Positions 56,372 through 64,000 of a stretch of 64,000 nt of DNA are shown one piece after another. The notes beneath the pieces are model-generated. The model ran no database searches. It saw nothing but the letters and a program-made list of their open reading frames with translations, and was not told where the DNA came from. The stretch is taken from assembly GCA_017306155.1 (NCBI GenBank), contig JAFKJB010000003.1, positions 146,068-210,067 on the forward strand, given 5' to 3'. Both the position numbers and the translations under genes were made by a program. How positions within the stretch are numbered: position 1 is the stretch's first letter; each line of letters begins with the position of its first letter. This DNA is from Nitrosospira multiformis (GTDB lineage Bacteria; Pseudomonadota; Gammaproteobacteria; Burkholderiales; Nitrosomonadaceae).

Positions 56372-57541
56372 TTAAGCATAGCAACGCAACCTGCGGGAGA
56401 AATTCTGCAGCACTTCGATGCCGCTTTCCTCGGCGCGATGACACCAGTCTTCCAGTTGTTTCACCAGATCATCCTTGGATGAAGTGGAGCGCTGCCACAC
56501 TGTCATCAATTCCTCACGCATCTTGTAAACCTTATCCAGCGTACTCGTCTTGCTCAGCACCAGATTGAGCTTTGCCCGCTCGTCTTCCTGCAGGGTCTTG
56601 GAATCCGCAAGCACCCAGCGCTTGAGTGTGGAACGGTCAACGCCCAGATTTGTCGCTGCTTCTTTCAGATGATCAATTTCCTTTGCCAGCGTCTGTTTGA
56701 GAGACTGGGCATATTTTGCCAGTACCTCGTAGCGATGGGAAATGACGGCTTGCAGCGTATCTGCGTCACACTCTGTCTTTGCGGCATCGAGGCGCAGTTT
56801 CGGCGCCACCTTCTTCACCTGCGCCAGCCCCATCCACTGGAGAATGCAAATGTACATCCAGCCGATGTCGAATTCATACCACTTGTTGGATAAGCGCGCG
56901 GAAGTGGCATAAGCGTGGTGGTTATTGTGCAATTCCTCTCCGCCAATGAGAATTCCCCAGGGAACGATATTGGTGCTCGCATCTTCGGCCTGAAAATTGC
57001 GGTAGCCCCAGTAATGTCCTACCCCGTTGATCACACCCGCAGCCATGATGGGTGCCCATGCCATCTGGATGGCCCAGATGGTAAGGCCGATCGGCCCGAA
57101 CAGGATGACATCGATGATCAGCATCAAGGCCACACCCTTGCGGCTGTGCCTGTCATAGACATTCCGTTCCAGCCAGTCGTCCGGCGTACCATGACCGTAT
57201 CTTTCCATGGTTTCCATGTTCTGCGCTTCTGCGCGATAGAGCTCCGACCCCTCCCTCAGCACTTTGGCGATCCCGACTATTTGCGGACTGTGGGGATCAT
57301 CGACAGTTTCACACTTGGCGTGATGCTTCCGGTGTATTGCGGTCCACTCCTTGGTGACCATCCCGGTCGTGAGCCACAGCCAGAAGCGGAAAAAATGACT
57401 CGGCAGGGGATGAAGATCCAGTGAGCGATGAGCTTGATGACGATGCAGAAAGATGGTGATACTGGCTATGGTTATATGAGTAAGGCCGAGGGTAACGGCG
57501 ATATAACCCCACCATGGCAAGTCGATAAGACCTAGAGTCAT
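56372..57541 (-). CDS. acyl-lipid/acyl-CoA delta-9-type desaturase with C-terminal extension
   Basis: A 389-aa membrane di-iron desaturase. The three histidine boxes are HRHQAHR (near residue 33), HRKHHAK (about 70) and HNNHH (about 205), with hydrophobic segments between. It inserts a double bond in fatty acyl chains. Beyond residue ~245 comes a soluble helical tail (VISHRYEVLAKYAQSLKQTL; LEDWCHRAEESGIEVLQNFS, then RRLRCYA) of ~145 residues, longer than simple desaturases. The tail is known in some betaproteobacterial homologues. It is convergent with rpmG. Confidence 0.88.
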   Translation of the reverse strand: MTLGLIDLPWWGYIAVTLGLTHITIASITIFLHRHQAHRSLDLHPLPSHFFRFWLWLTTGMVTKEWTAIHRKHHAKCETVDDPHSPQIVGIAKVLREGSELYRAEAQNMETMERYGHGTPDDWLERNVYDRHSRKGVALMLIIDVILFGPIGLTIWAIQMAWAPIMAAGVINGVGHYWGYRNFQAEDASTNIVPWGILIGGEELHNNHHAYATSARLSNKWYEFDIGWMYICILQWMGLAQVKKVAPKLRLDAAKTECDADTLQAVISHRYEVLAKYAQSLKQTLAKEIDHLKEAATNLGVDRSTLKRWVLADSKTLQEDERAKLNLVLSKTSTLDKVYKMREELMTVWQRSTSSKDDLVKQLEDWCHRAEESGIEVLQNFSRRLRCYA

Positions 57542-57759
57542 TGTTTGCGACCTTTAGAGTAAAGTACGGGAGAAGCGTAATTGCCGGAAAGAAGGGATAC
57601 GGAAATTTATAGCTAAATGAACGGTTAGTCAAGAAATTATGTGCCTTCCGGAAGCTCAAAGGAGTCGGGGAAACAGAGGCGGGAAGCACCGGGCTGCAGC
57701 GGCGTGAGAGAGCATGGGCGGCAGGAAATGGATTCTTCCCGGAGACAATATCAGTTTAT

Positions 57760-57981
57760 TTATTGACTGTTATTGACCAGTAATCGTTCCAGATCGATCT
57801 GGCCAGATTCCGCCGTGTTAGCCTTTAACGTTCGCCGCATCTGACCCAGCGCGTTGGTGTGTCTGCTTTTATTTATCGCTGCGCAGCAGCCGGAAGGAAC
57901 GTGGATCTCAAAACCGCACAGATAAGCATCGTTGGCGGTAAACAGCGCGCAGGAATCCGTGGTAAGGCCGCAACGGGGCAT
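57760..57981 (-). pseudogene. C-terminal remnant of an isochorismatase-family hydrolase
   Basis: 73 residues. GLTTDSCALFTANDAYLCGF and VPSGCCAAINKSRH match the part of the isochorismatase/nicotinamidase fold that carries the catalytic Cys (TDSC). The first ~100 residues, with the catalytic Asp and Lys, are missing upstream; the DNA there belongs to the next region with stops in all frames of interest. A truncated, inactive relic is likely. A short novel protein is less likely. Confidence 0.6.
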
Positions 57982-58025
57982 TCATGAAGCACGCAGCTAT
58001 CGTTCATCGTCCAGAGAACCGCTAT

Positions 58026-58493
58026 TCATATCGGCTTGGCCACCATCAGGTAAAACACAGCCACCAGTGCGACAAACGCGGGAATACCCAATCCGATCCA
58101 GAACCGGAAGTACTGCCAGTACAAGGGCGGCAATCCGTCCTTCCTGTTGCTCGCATCGGCAGCGAGCCGGTGCATCCGTATCTGGAGCCATACCACCGGA
58201 AGCCAGCAAGTTCCCGCGATCAGGTATAAAACTGTCGACCACATCACCCACCTGCTGGTCACGGGAATTTCTGCCAGGTAGACGAGATAAAAACCTGTAA
58301 GCGGCTGAATGACGATGGTTGTCGCCGTGAATATCCAGTCAGCGGTAACGACATTTCTGGTAACCGCAGCAGCAATGGCGGAGTCGCGCGTCAGACTCGC
58401 CGAAAACATATAAAAAGCTGTGCCTATGCCCGTACCGAACAGCAGTGTCGATGAAAGGATGTGCAGCCACTTTACAATAATGTAGTCGTTCAC
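58026..58493 (-). CDS. DUF2269 integral membrane protein
   Basis: A 155-aa protein from GTG 58493 (VNDYIIVKWLHILSSTLLFG), with four membrane helices. The family is DUF2269: conserved LHILSSTLLFGTGIGTAFYM and a central TIVIQPLTGFYLVYLA. Function unknown. A GGAGGGG site is present, but only a few bases from the GTG. It starts 17 bp after the SDR-DoxX stop on the same strand; that gene is its likely operon partner. Confidence 0.8.
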   Translation of the reverse strand: MNDYIIVKWLHILSSTLLFGTGIGTAFYMFSASLTRDSAIAAAVTRNVVTADWIFTATTIVIQPLTGFYLVYLAEIPVTSRWVMWSTVLYLIAGTCWLPVVWLQIRMHRLAADASNRKDGLPPLYWQYFRFWIGLGIPAFVALVAVFYLMVAKPI

Positions 58494-58509
58494 TACCCCT
58501 CCAACTCGA

Positions 58510-59820
58510 TCATCGTTTCTCCAGTTCGTACAGCAACAGGATGACTGCAAGGATGGGCAGATTTTTTATCAACGGACCGAAGGGATGCAACCAGAAGTCG
58601 GGGAGAAAAAGAGTGATGGCAACCGTATAGACGCCAATGAGAGCGACCTGAGCTATCCAGAGCAGCTGGCGGTTGCGCAGAAAAAGGGTTCCAAATCCAA
58701 AAGCAATATCCATTGCTGCGGCACCGTAAAGCGCTACGGGGGCAAGACTGCCGGTAATCCCCACACGCGCAAGCAAAGCATAGCTTCCTTCTACCGGATA
58801 AATCCCCATCGATACCGCACCTGCCACAAACCACACCGCTGCCAATGACACACGCAGCACGATCTGCAGCCAGCCAAGGAGCGCCGACAGGCGCAGTGCC
58901 TTCACTTCCCACCTTGAGGCAAACTCCCGTACAGGCCGGGAATTGCGACCAAGCAGCGCACGCGTCATGGCAGGATCGGCGATGTTCCCCCGCTGAAGCA
59001 TCTGCCATGTTTCCAGGTCCAGCAAACCCTTCCCGAGCCGCTGGCTTAACTGGCCTAAGCAGCGCGCACTGAACTCGACAAATCCGGCAGGAACCGGCAG
59101 AAACCTGGCAGGCCCCAACCCCATCAGATGCCGCAACTCACCAAGATAGTCTCGAAAAGTGACGGGCTCCGGCCCCACCAGAGGGACACGCTGCCCAAGG
59201 TACCGATCGTTTTCGACGAGCATCACCACGGCTTGCGTCAGGTCGTCAATATGAATCGGCTGTATCCGTTGATCTCCCGATCCGGGCAGCGGAATAAGCG
59301 GCAGGCTCGCAATGAGGTTGAACAGTTGCGCACTTGCCCCACCCGGTCCGTATACGAGCGATGGCTGTATGACCACGCTCTTGTTCCTCTTGTTCCGAGG
59401 GGCAAGCAATGCATCATCTGCGGCTTTCTTGCTGAGGTGATACCGGCTGCGCGCGTTCTCGTCCGCACCGAGCGCGGATATCTGCACGACCTTGATACTT
59501 GCTGCCTGGCAAGCCGCAAATAGCGCCCTTGGGGCAAGGTCATGCAATGCCAGAAAGGTTTGGCTCCCATGCTCCCGCAATATTCCGACCGCATTTATCA
59601 CCACATCGATACCGGCAAGGCGTTTTTTCCAGGCCTCCATATCGAAATCGCACGTAAAATCTGCCGCGATATAAGTAAGCCGGGATTCCTTCGGATCCCT
59701 TATATCTCCCGGCTGGCCGCGCCGGGTGGCACATACGATTCTGTGTCCTGCAGCAGCCAATGCCACAACCAGATGGCTGCCGATGAAGCCGGAAGCGCCG
59801 GTAATCAGAATGGTGGACAT
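58510..59820 (-). CDS. NAD(P)-dependent epimerase-like protein with DoxX-like membrane domain
   Basis: A 436-aa fusion. An N-terminal Rossmann domain (ITGASGFIGSHLVVALAAAG; YHLSKKAADDALLAP; VIQPSLVYGPGGASAQLFNL) is of the atypical SDR type. After about residue 300, four hydrophobic helices resemble a DoxX-like domain (LSALLGWLQIVLRVSLAAVW; AAAMDIAFGFGTLFL). The pairing of SDR and DoxX is known in proteobacteria. The substrate is unknown. The DUF2269 gene follows. Confidence 0.85.
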   Translation of the reverse strand: MSTILITGASGFIGSHLVVALAAAGHRIVCATRRGQPGDIRDPKESRLTYIAADFTCDFDMEAWKKRLAGIDVVINAVGILREHGSQTFLALHDLAPRALFAACQAASIKVVQISALGADENARSRYHLSKKAADDALLAPRNKRNKSVVIQPSLVYGPGGASAQLFNLIASLPLIPLPGSGDQRIQPIHIDDLTQAVVMLVENDRYLGQRVPLVGPEPVTFRDYLGELRHLMGLGPARFLPVPAGFVEFSARCLGQLSQRLGKGLLDLETWQMLQRGNIADPAMTRALLGRNSRPVREFASRWEVKALRLSALLGWLQIVLRVSLAAVWFVAGAVSMGIYPVEGSYALLARVGITGSLAPVALYGAAAMDIAFGFGTLFLRNRQLLWIAQVALIGVYTVAITLFLPDFWLHPFGPLIKNLPILAVILLLYELEKR

Positions 59821-59921
59821 ATCGTATACACTGGAATCAAAACCCGCACAGACAGATCAGCCGTATTTTTCGTGCGGAATACATATATCTTTGCAAGATC
59901 GAAATAAGTATAGTTCCAGCC

Positions 59922-60440
59922 ATGACGCGTCTTGAAAAAACCTGGAGCAGCGCAATTCTTGGCGGCCTCGTTTCCGGTACTGTGGCAAGCGTGGTGTCGA
60001 CCGTTGCGCTTTCGATCCTCGGCAAAGCTGAACTGGGCAAGTCTGCCGCCCCCGTCAATGGACCCAGTCAATGGATATGGGGAAGACATGCGCCTTATCA
60101 AGATGACTTCAGCTTTCGATATACCCTTATCGGTTATGGGATACATCATGCCGCGTCCATATTCTGGGCAATCTGGTATGAAAAGCTTCGTCAGCAACTC
60201 CCGCCTGCCAAAAACACTGCGACCATTCTTGCTCCTGCTGTCGCAACGAGCGTCGCGGCTTACGTCATCGATTTTCACTTCACGCCGAAACGGCTGACGC
60301 CGGGGTTTGAGCATCGGCTTTCCCAGCCTTCCCTGCTCATCGTCTATGGCGCCTTCGCACTCGGATTAGCCGCGACTGTCCTGTTTTCCCGGAAGCTTCC
60401 CCGCCGGAGGTATACCGCAAGCAAATTTGCAGGCCGATAA
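59922..60440 (+). CDS. membrane protein of unknown function
   Basis: A 172-aa protein with four hydrophobic segments (WSSAILGGLVSGTVASVVST; YGIHHAASIFWAIWYEKL; ATILAPAVATSVAAYVIDFH; LLIVYGAFALGLAATVLF). The H-H-A-A-S and TPKRLTPGFEHRLS features recur in a family I cannot name. There is no signal beyond the first helix. It is divergent from the SDR-DoxX gene. Confidence 0.75.
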   Translation: MTRLEKTWSSAILGGLVSGTVASVVSTVALSILGKAELGKSAAPVNGPSQWIWGRHAPYQDDFSFRYTLIGYGIHHAASIFWAIWYEKLRQQLPPAKNTATILAPAVATSVAAYVIDFHFTPKRLTPGFEHRLSQPSLLIVYGAFALGLAATVLFSRKLPRRRYTASKFAGR

Positions 60441-60473
60441 ACGCTACCCGCGGAAAGCCAGGCACTCCTGCAT

Positions 60474-60620
60474 TCAGGAAACACCGAAGCCGCTTTCCCC
60501 AATCTCTGGCAGCAGAGTCAGCAGCGATTCATGCCCCGCTGTTACCACTCTACCCCACTGGCAGAAGCCCGGAATGTACGTTATCGCACTGAGGCGACCC
60601 AAGCGATTCCTTATATTCAT
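60474..60620 (-). CDS. small ORF with strong ribosome site, unknown
   Basis: 48 codons from ATG 60620. AGGAGA lies seven bases upstream, one of the best ribosome sites in this area. The peptide (MNIRNRLGRLSAITYIPGFC, then QWGRVVTAGHESLLTLLPEI) is not membrane-like and matches no family I know. Codon use looks ordinary for the region. It may be a real small protein or a fragment. Confidence 0.45.
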   Translation of the reverse strand: MNIRNRLGRLSAITYIPGFCQWGRVVTAGHESLLTLLPEIGESGFGVS

Positions 60621-60715
60621 TGCAGGTCTCCTGTCTGTCATCGTCGGAATGCGCAGTGAATTGCTGCCACATTCGCTTCTGACCCGCACCCAAGTTCCCT
60701 GATCAAAGCGAAGGC

Positions 60716-61249
60716 ATGGTTGATTGGTCCCGTCTTTTTGGTTTTTCCGTAAATCCCGCCGAAATCATTCTGCGGGGAACAGTCATCTACTGGTTCATTT
60801 TTTTGCTGTTCCGGCTGATACTGCACCGCGATGTAGGCGCCATTGCCATTGCCGATGTCATGCTGCTTGTCCTGATTGCGGATGCAGCCAGTAATGGCAT
60901 GTCCGGGAACTACGACTCCATCACGGATGGCTGCCTTCTTATTGCCACCCTCGCCGGCTGGAATTACCTCCTGGATTTGCTGAGCTTTCATTTTCCCGCC
61001 ATCCGCCGCATCGTTCAGCCGCCTCCACTGGCTCTCATACAAAATGGCAAAATCCAGCGTAAAGCCATGCGCCGGGAGCTGATCACTGTCGAAGAACTGG
61101 AATCCAAATTACGGGAACAGGGCATCGAGAATTTAAGGGAGGTAAAAATTGCATATCTTGAGGAAGACGGCGAAATCAGCATATTGCGCAATGATGGCAA
61201 GAAACCGGAAAACCCGCCGGGCAAGCGTAAAAGTAAAAAGCCCGTATAG
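60716..61249 (+). CDS. DUF421 (YetF-like) membrane protein
   Basis: A 177-aa protein. Three N-terminal hydrophobic segments (GTVIYWFIFLLFRLILH; AIAIADVMLLVLIADAASNG; GCLLIATLAGWNYLLDLL) are followed by the soluble DUF421 domain (PPPLALIQNGKIQRKAMRRE; LRDQ-type helix ELESKLREQGIENLREVKIA). The C-terminus is lysine-rich. The physiological role is unknown. Eight bases separate it from the phosphatase gene. Confidence 0.87.
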   Translation: MVDWSRLFGFSVNPAEIILRGTVIYWFIFLLFRLILHRDVGAIAIADVMLLVLIADAASNGMSGNYDSITDGCLLIATLAGWNYLLDLLSFHFPAIRRIVQPPPLALIQNGKIQRKAMRRELITVEELESKLREQGIENLREVKIAYLEEDGEISILRNDGKKPENPPGKRKSKKPV

Positions 61250-61257
61250 GAAACCTG

Positions 61258-62073
61258 ATGGATCAAGAGGAAGCGTTAGAGTTTGCCCAGCACCTGGCTG
61301 ATGTGTCCCGATCCATCGCGCTACGATATTTTCGTACTTCACTGGATATCCGCTGGAAGGAAGATGCAAGCCCCGTGACAATTGCAGATTGCGAGATCGA
61401 AAGTACGCTGCGTAGCGTAATACGTGATCGATATCCGGACCATGGCATTATCGGGGAAGAATATGACCGCGCTCCTGGGGGACGCTATAACTGGATCCTG
61501 GATCCGATTGACGGAACCAAGAGCTTTATAATGGGAAACCCGCTGTTCGGCACACTCATTGGCCTGCTGGATGATGGTAAACCCATTGCCGGCCTGGTCG
61601 ATCTTCCCGCAATGGGAGAACGGTGGGATGGAACGGACAGAAGGACGATATTTACGGATGGGGTCAGCAATGGCCAAGCGAATGTCAGCAACTGTTGCTC
61701 CATTGAGGCGGCCCGGCTTTATATCACGGCCCCACCAGGAGCCGATCCTGATGAGAAATATGCAGGGGTCGAGACATTGTCCCGCGTCGCCGCTCTCACT
61801 CGTCCTGTTTGCGACTGCTATGCATACGGCTTGCTCGCCTCCGGCTATTGCGATCTGGTGATCGAGGACAGTCTGGAGCCTTGCGATTATCTGCCACTTG
61901 TGCCGATAATTAATGGCGCGGGCGGACGGATTACAGACTGGACAGGAAAACCCCTCACCCTGAATTCGAATTCGGATGGACGAGTCATTGCTGCTTCCAC
62001 TGAACGCCTGCTGGAAGCGGCAATAGAAGCGCTTCACAACTCGCTCGCGGCAGCGGATTCAGCCACCGGGTAA
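61258..62073 (+). CDS. inositol-monophosphatase-family phosphatase (HisN-like)
   Basis: A 271-aa Mg-dependent phosphatase. The metal motifs are GIIGEEYD, WILDPIDGTKSFIMG (residues about 79-93), and CDYLPLVPIINGAGG near the end, with LYITAPPGADPD in between. It resembles the HisN-type histidinol-phosphatases; activity on inositol or other phosphates cannot be excluded. It probably shares a transcript with the DUF421 gene. Confidence 0.85.
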   Translation: MDQEEALEFAQHLADVSRSIALRYFRTSLDIRWKEDASPVTIADCEIESTLRSVIRDRYPDHGIIGEEYDRAPGGRYNWILDPIDGTKSFIMGNPLFGTLIGLLDDGKPIAGLVDLPAMGERWDGTDRRTIFTDGVSNGQANVSNCCSIEAARLYITAPPGADPDEKYAGVETLSRVAALTRPVCDCYAYGLLASGYCDLVIEDSLEPCDYLPLVPIINGAGGRITDWTGKPLTLNSNSDGRVIAASTERLLEAAIEALHNSLAAADSATG

Positions 62074-62178
62074 TTCTCTCTTGCTGTTAGTGCGATTCCG
62101 CACCGAAAATCATGTCTTCCTTAAATAGAATCCCGTTTCGATCGGTCGATAATTTTATGAAACCCTATGGGAGCAGCC

Positions 62179-62619
62179 ATGAAACCCTCAAAATTTGTGA
62201 CTCAATCCTTGCTCCTGGCCGGAACGGTTTTCCTGGCGCCAGTAACAATGCATGCGCAGGTTGCGCCGGGACCGGGAGGCTCCATTGTCGGACAACCCCC
62301 TAGCCAAGGCGGCTACCCCCAAGGAGGCGGCTACCAAGGAGGCGACTACACCCAGGGGGGCCGCTATATCATCGGACAGCCACCTTCCCCCCCCATGCCG
62401 GCACAGCCCTCGGTAAGACAAAACGATATCACGACGCCACCACTCGCCCCCAACCAGATCGGTCCGGTACAGTCTGGTCCTCCACCAAGCGGCTTGATGA
62501 GCGGACGCGACCCGATAAAGGAAAGACTCAATCGTGCAAATCGGGAAGGGGCGGACCTGGATCGAAATGGAATAATAAGTCCGGAAGAAGCCACCACGAT
62601 ACCGCAAAGTTCCCCTTAG
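62179..62619 (+). CDS. secreted Gly/Pro/Gln-rich protein with EF-hand-like loop
   Basis: A 146-aa protein from ATG 62179 (an ATG at 62167 is also in frame). The signal peptide is KFVTQSLLLAGTVFLAPVTM. The middle is repetitive: SQGGYPQGGGYQGGDYTQGG, then proline-rich. Near the end is DLDRNGIISPEEA, an EF-hand or dockerin-like Ca-binding loop. Such layouts occur in periplasmic or surface proteins; no function can be named. A hairpin follows at 62641. Confidence 0.7.
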   Translation: MKPSKFVTQSLLLAGTVFLAPVTMHAQVAPGPGGSIVGQPPSQGGYPQGGGYQGGDYTQGGRYIIGQPPSPPMPAQPSVRQNDITTPPLAPNQIGPVQSGPPPSGLMSGRDPIKERLNRANREGADLDRNGIISPEEATTIPQSSP

Positions 62620-63056
62620 CCGAAATAACAAAGTAAATCCGGCTCGAGGATTATCCAATCCTCGAGTCAACGCTGTCCCGCACGTCCGGTAAACCGCCAC
62701 CCGCCCTTCAAAGGAGAAACCAATACGCGTAGTCACCCTATCATGGAAGCTACTACGTTCGCGTTTACTTTCTTCATGTCAACGTTTTGTTGAACAGCAC
62801 CATTCCATGAAGCTTTAACGTGAAGAGATTTGAAAGAATCCCTTACACGGCGAAAATTTTCTTTTCAGTTCCTGCTTGTCAGAGTCCAGAACGGACTACA
62901 CGAAGTGTTCCCCATCGCCCTTTTGCCTATCATGCGGCCAGCAGACTTTGTCAGGGAAAATGGCCTGCAAACCTGGATCAGAAACGTGTTGCCTTAAAAA
63001 GGCTGTAACAAATCCACAGTACCATGCGCTAACACACCTCATTACAGGAGTGAGCC
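62620..63056. other. intergenic stretch with a hairpin
   Basis: There is no supported gene. Frames in 62820-63064 lack good starts. The hairpin CTCGAGGATT (62643-62652) with AATCCTCGAG (62657-62666) around ATCC probably ends the preceding transcript, but has no T-tract. Confidence 0.5.
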
Positions 63057-63317
63057 ATGTTTGAATATGCTGTATATATACGAACTACCCGAGGTTATAT
63101 CGAGCGCACGAATAGACTTATTTCTAATCCACCTTGCGACCCGCAGGAAACCTATCGTTCTTTAGCCCCCTATGTGCACGAAGAAGAGCTTGTCGGTTTT
63201 CCTGAACCTGTCGTGTTCTGGGACAACAGAACAGGGCTCAGCGTTGGCATAGCGCCCATCAATCCTCCTTCTCGCCCGACCGATAGCGCCCCTGCCTCTA
63301 CCTTATTAGGGGGTTAG
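63057..63317 (+). CDS. hypothetical 86-aa protein
   Basis: The ATG follows AGGAG at about seven bases, which supports the call. The product opens MFEYAVYIRTTRGYIERTNR, is hydrophilic, has no signal or membrane segment, and ends in a Pro/Ser-rich tail. I recognise no family. It lies alone between the EF-hand gene and the sulfate-binding remnant. Confidence 0.6.
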   Translation: MFEYAVYIRTTRGYIERTNRLISNPPCDPQETYRSLAPYVHEEELVGFPEPVVFWDNRTGLSVGIAPINPPSRPTDSAPASTLLGG

Positions 63318-63436
63318 GACCAGAACTGTCTTACCAACTGTCTTGATAGCGGTGTTACCTGGGCAGGTAACATAAATTCCTGTGTTCTTTGACAGAGGAA
63401 GCGCTGAACAAGCGCCAATTTATGAGGAAATGAAAA

Positions 63437-63821
63437 ATGTCACCTGATAGCTCCCGCCTTGCTGCAGGTATATTTATAATGCTGGTGAGCCTGAGCGCTG
63501 CTTACGCCACCTCGAATAGTTTTTCCGAGCATTCTGCTGACTCCATGGAACGGTTATACGAGGAATTGAATGCTGCGTTTGCCTCCCGGTGGAAAGCTTG
63601 GACTGGCCTTGACATCAAAGTCGATCAGGCTCTGGGCAAATCCGGGAAACCGATAAACATTACGGTCGATGGACTTGATGTTCCCACTCTTGCGCTTTCC
63701 TACGATGTAGACAAGCTGCAGGATAAGGAAAGATTTATTGCAGCTCCGCTCCCATGAACTCTTAGCTCGGAATTTCCGGAAAGGCTCTTATCCTTCAGCC
63801 TATGCCTCGACCATTGTGTGA
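63437..63821 (+). pseudogene. remnant of a sulfate-binding periplasmic protein gene
   Basis: The first 106 codons give a signal peptide (LAAGIFIMLVSLSAAYATS) and the start of a sulfate-binding fold: MERLYEELNAAFASRWKAWT, then VDGLDVPTLALSYDVDKLQ. Family members continue with a Ser/Thr-rich strand like PYTSTIVF; here it reappears in another frame as SYPSAYASTIV (63786-63818) before a stop at 63819-63821. The gene is therefore frameshifted and truncated at about one third of its normal ~330 residues. An IS element begins 33 bp further on and may be involved. Confidence 0.65.
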
Positions 63822-63854
63822 ATAAATAAATCCCTCGCACCTTGAGCCTCGTTA

Positions 63855-64000
63855 GGGTCTGTTGACGTTTCACATTGGTAGCCAGAGGATCATACAGGCC
63901 ATGGCTACTACACTTTCGTAATTTCTCTTCAGCTTGTCGAATCGTGATGCTACCGCCCGATAATGCTTCAAACGGGCAAAGGTGTTTTCCACCAGATGCC
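63855..64000 (-). mobile_element. IS5-family insertion sequence, right end (partial)
   Basis: The terminus looks like GGGTCTGTTGACG starting at 63855, preceded by TTA (63852-63854), a plausible 3-bp target duplication. The transposase end lies inside. The rest is beyond the window edge. Confidence 0.7.
63870..64000 (-). CDS. IS5-family transposase, C-terminal end (partial)
   Basis: The minus-strand frame from the edge encodes HLVENTFARLKHYRAVASRF, then DKLKRNYESVVAMACMILWL and a stop (63870-63872). 'VENxFxRLKxxRxxAxRxDK' is the conserved end of IS5/IS427-group DDE transposases, including the Glu of the DDE triad. Whether the full gene is intact is unknown. Confidence 0.85.
   Translation of the reverse strand, partial: HLVENTFARLKHYRAVASRFDKLKRNYESVVAMACMILWLPM

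Noticed and set aside
60427-60702. Plus-strand frame opposite the 48-codon ORF
   Set aside because: It lacks a ribosome site and starts within the end of the preceding membrane protein gene; the minus-strand ORF has the better start.
62820-63064. Short Cys-rich frames that look a little like a zinc ribbon
   Set aside because: No ATG with ribosome site; the Cys spacing fits no known finger, and one frame overlaps the better supported gene at 63057.

Overview
The window looks like a chromosome segment of a betaproteobacterium. The gene order is typical of that class: tsaB-rimI-UDG, ispD-ispF, pilD-coaE-zapD, a ypjD-like gene divergent from ffh, coaBC-dut, and radC-rpmB-rpmG. A DUF2863-type protein and the moderate GC content make a Nitrosospira/Nitrosomonas-like organism plausible. 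That assignment is inference, because no rRNA or nitrification gene lies here.

Layout. At 1-7.3 kb are the tail of an outer-membrane beta-barrel gene, a VOC protein, a GDPD and alpha/beta-hydrolase pair, inorganic pyrophosphatase, a GNAT, an intradiol dioxygenase broken by an 11-bp tandem duplication, and Lon. At 7.6-16.9 kb is a complete type I-E CRISPR-Cas locus: cas3 fused to cse1/cas8e in one 1405-aa frame, then cse2, cas7e, cas5e, cas6e, cas1e and cas2e, a 72-bp leader, and ten repeats with nine 33-bp spacers. At 16.9-20 kb is an accessory stretch: brnTA with a frameshifted toxin gene, a small lipoprotein, a long perfect inverted repeat, a coiled-coil/CARDB protein, a solitary decayed CRISPR-like repeat and a small membrane protein.

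At 20-29.6 kb are a cupin protein, a GH13 glycosidase, and a heavy-metal efflux operon (His-rich leader protein, then czcC, czcB and czcA). At 29.8-36.2 kb are DUF2863, msrB, yciB-yciI-bolA-ppiC, alr and lplT, with an 11-bp minisatellite at the lplT stop. At 36-43.7 kb are a TPM/YgcG/LemA cluster, a porin, UDG-rimI-tsaB, a host-attachment family protein and thpR. At 43.7-56.3 kb are housekeeping genes: ispF, ispD, a sensorless sigma-54-type activator, zapD, coaE, pilD, a CNNM/CorC protein, a ypjD-like gene, ffh, DUF192, dut, coaBC, radC, rpmB and rpmG. At 56.3-64 kb are a fatty-acid desaturase, an isochorismatase remnant, DUF2269, an SDR-DoxX protein, a DUF421 protein, an IMPase-family phosphatase, small secreted proteins, a decayed sulfate-binding protein gene and the end of an IS5-family insertion sequence.

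The least ordinary system is the I-E locus with one polypeptide carrying both the nuclease-helicase Cas3 and the Cascade large subunit. Such fusions are known but uncommon, and they would tether the nuclease to target recognition. The rest is mostly housekeeping, with several clearly decaying genes.
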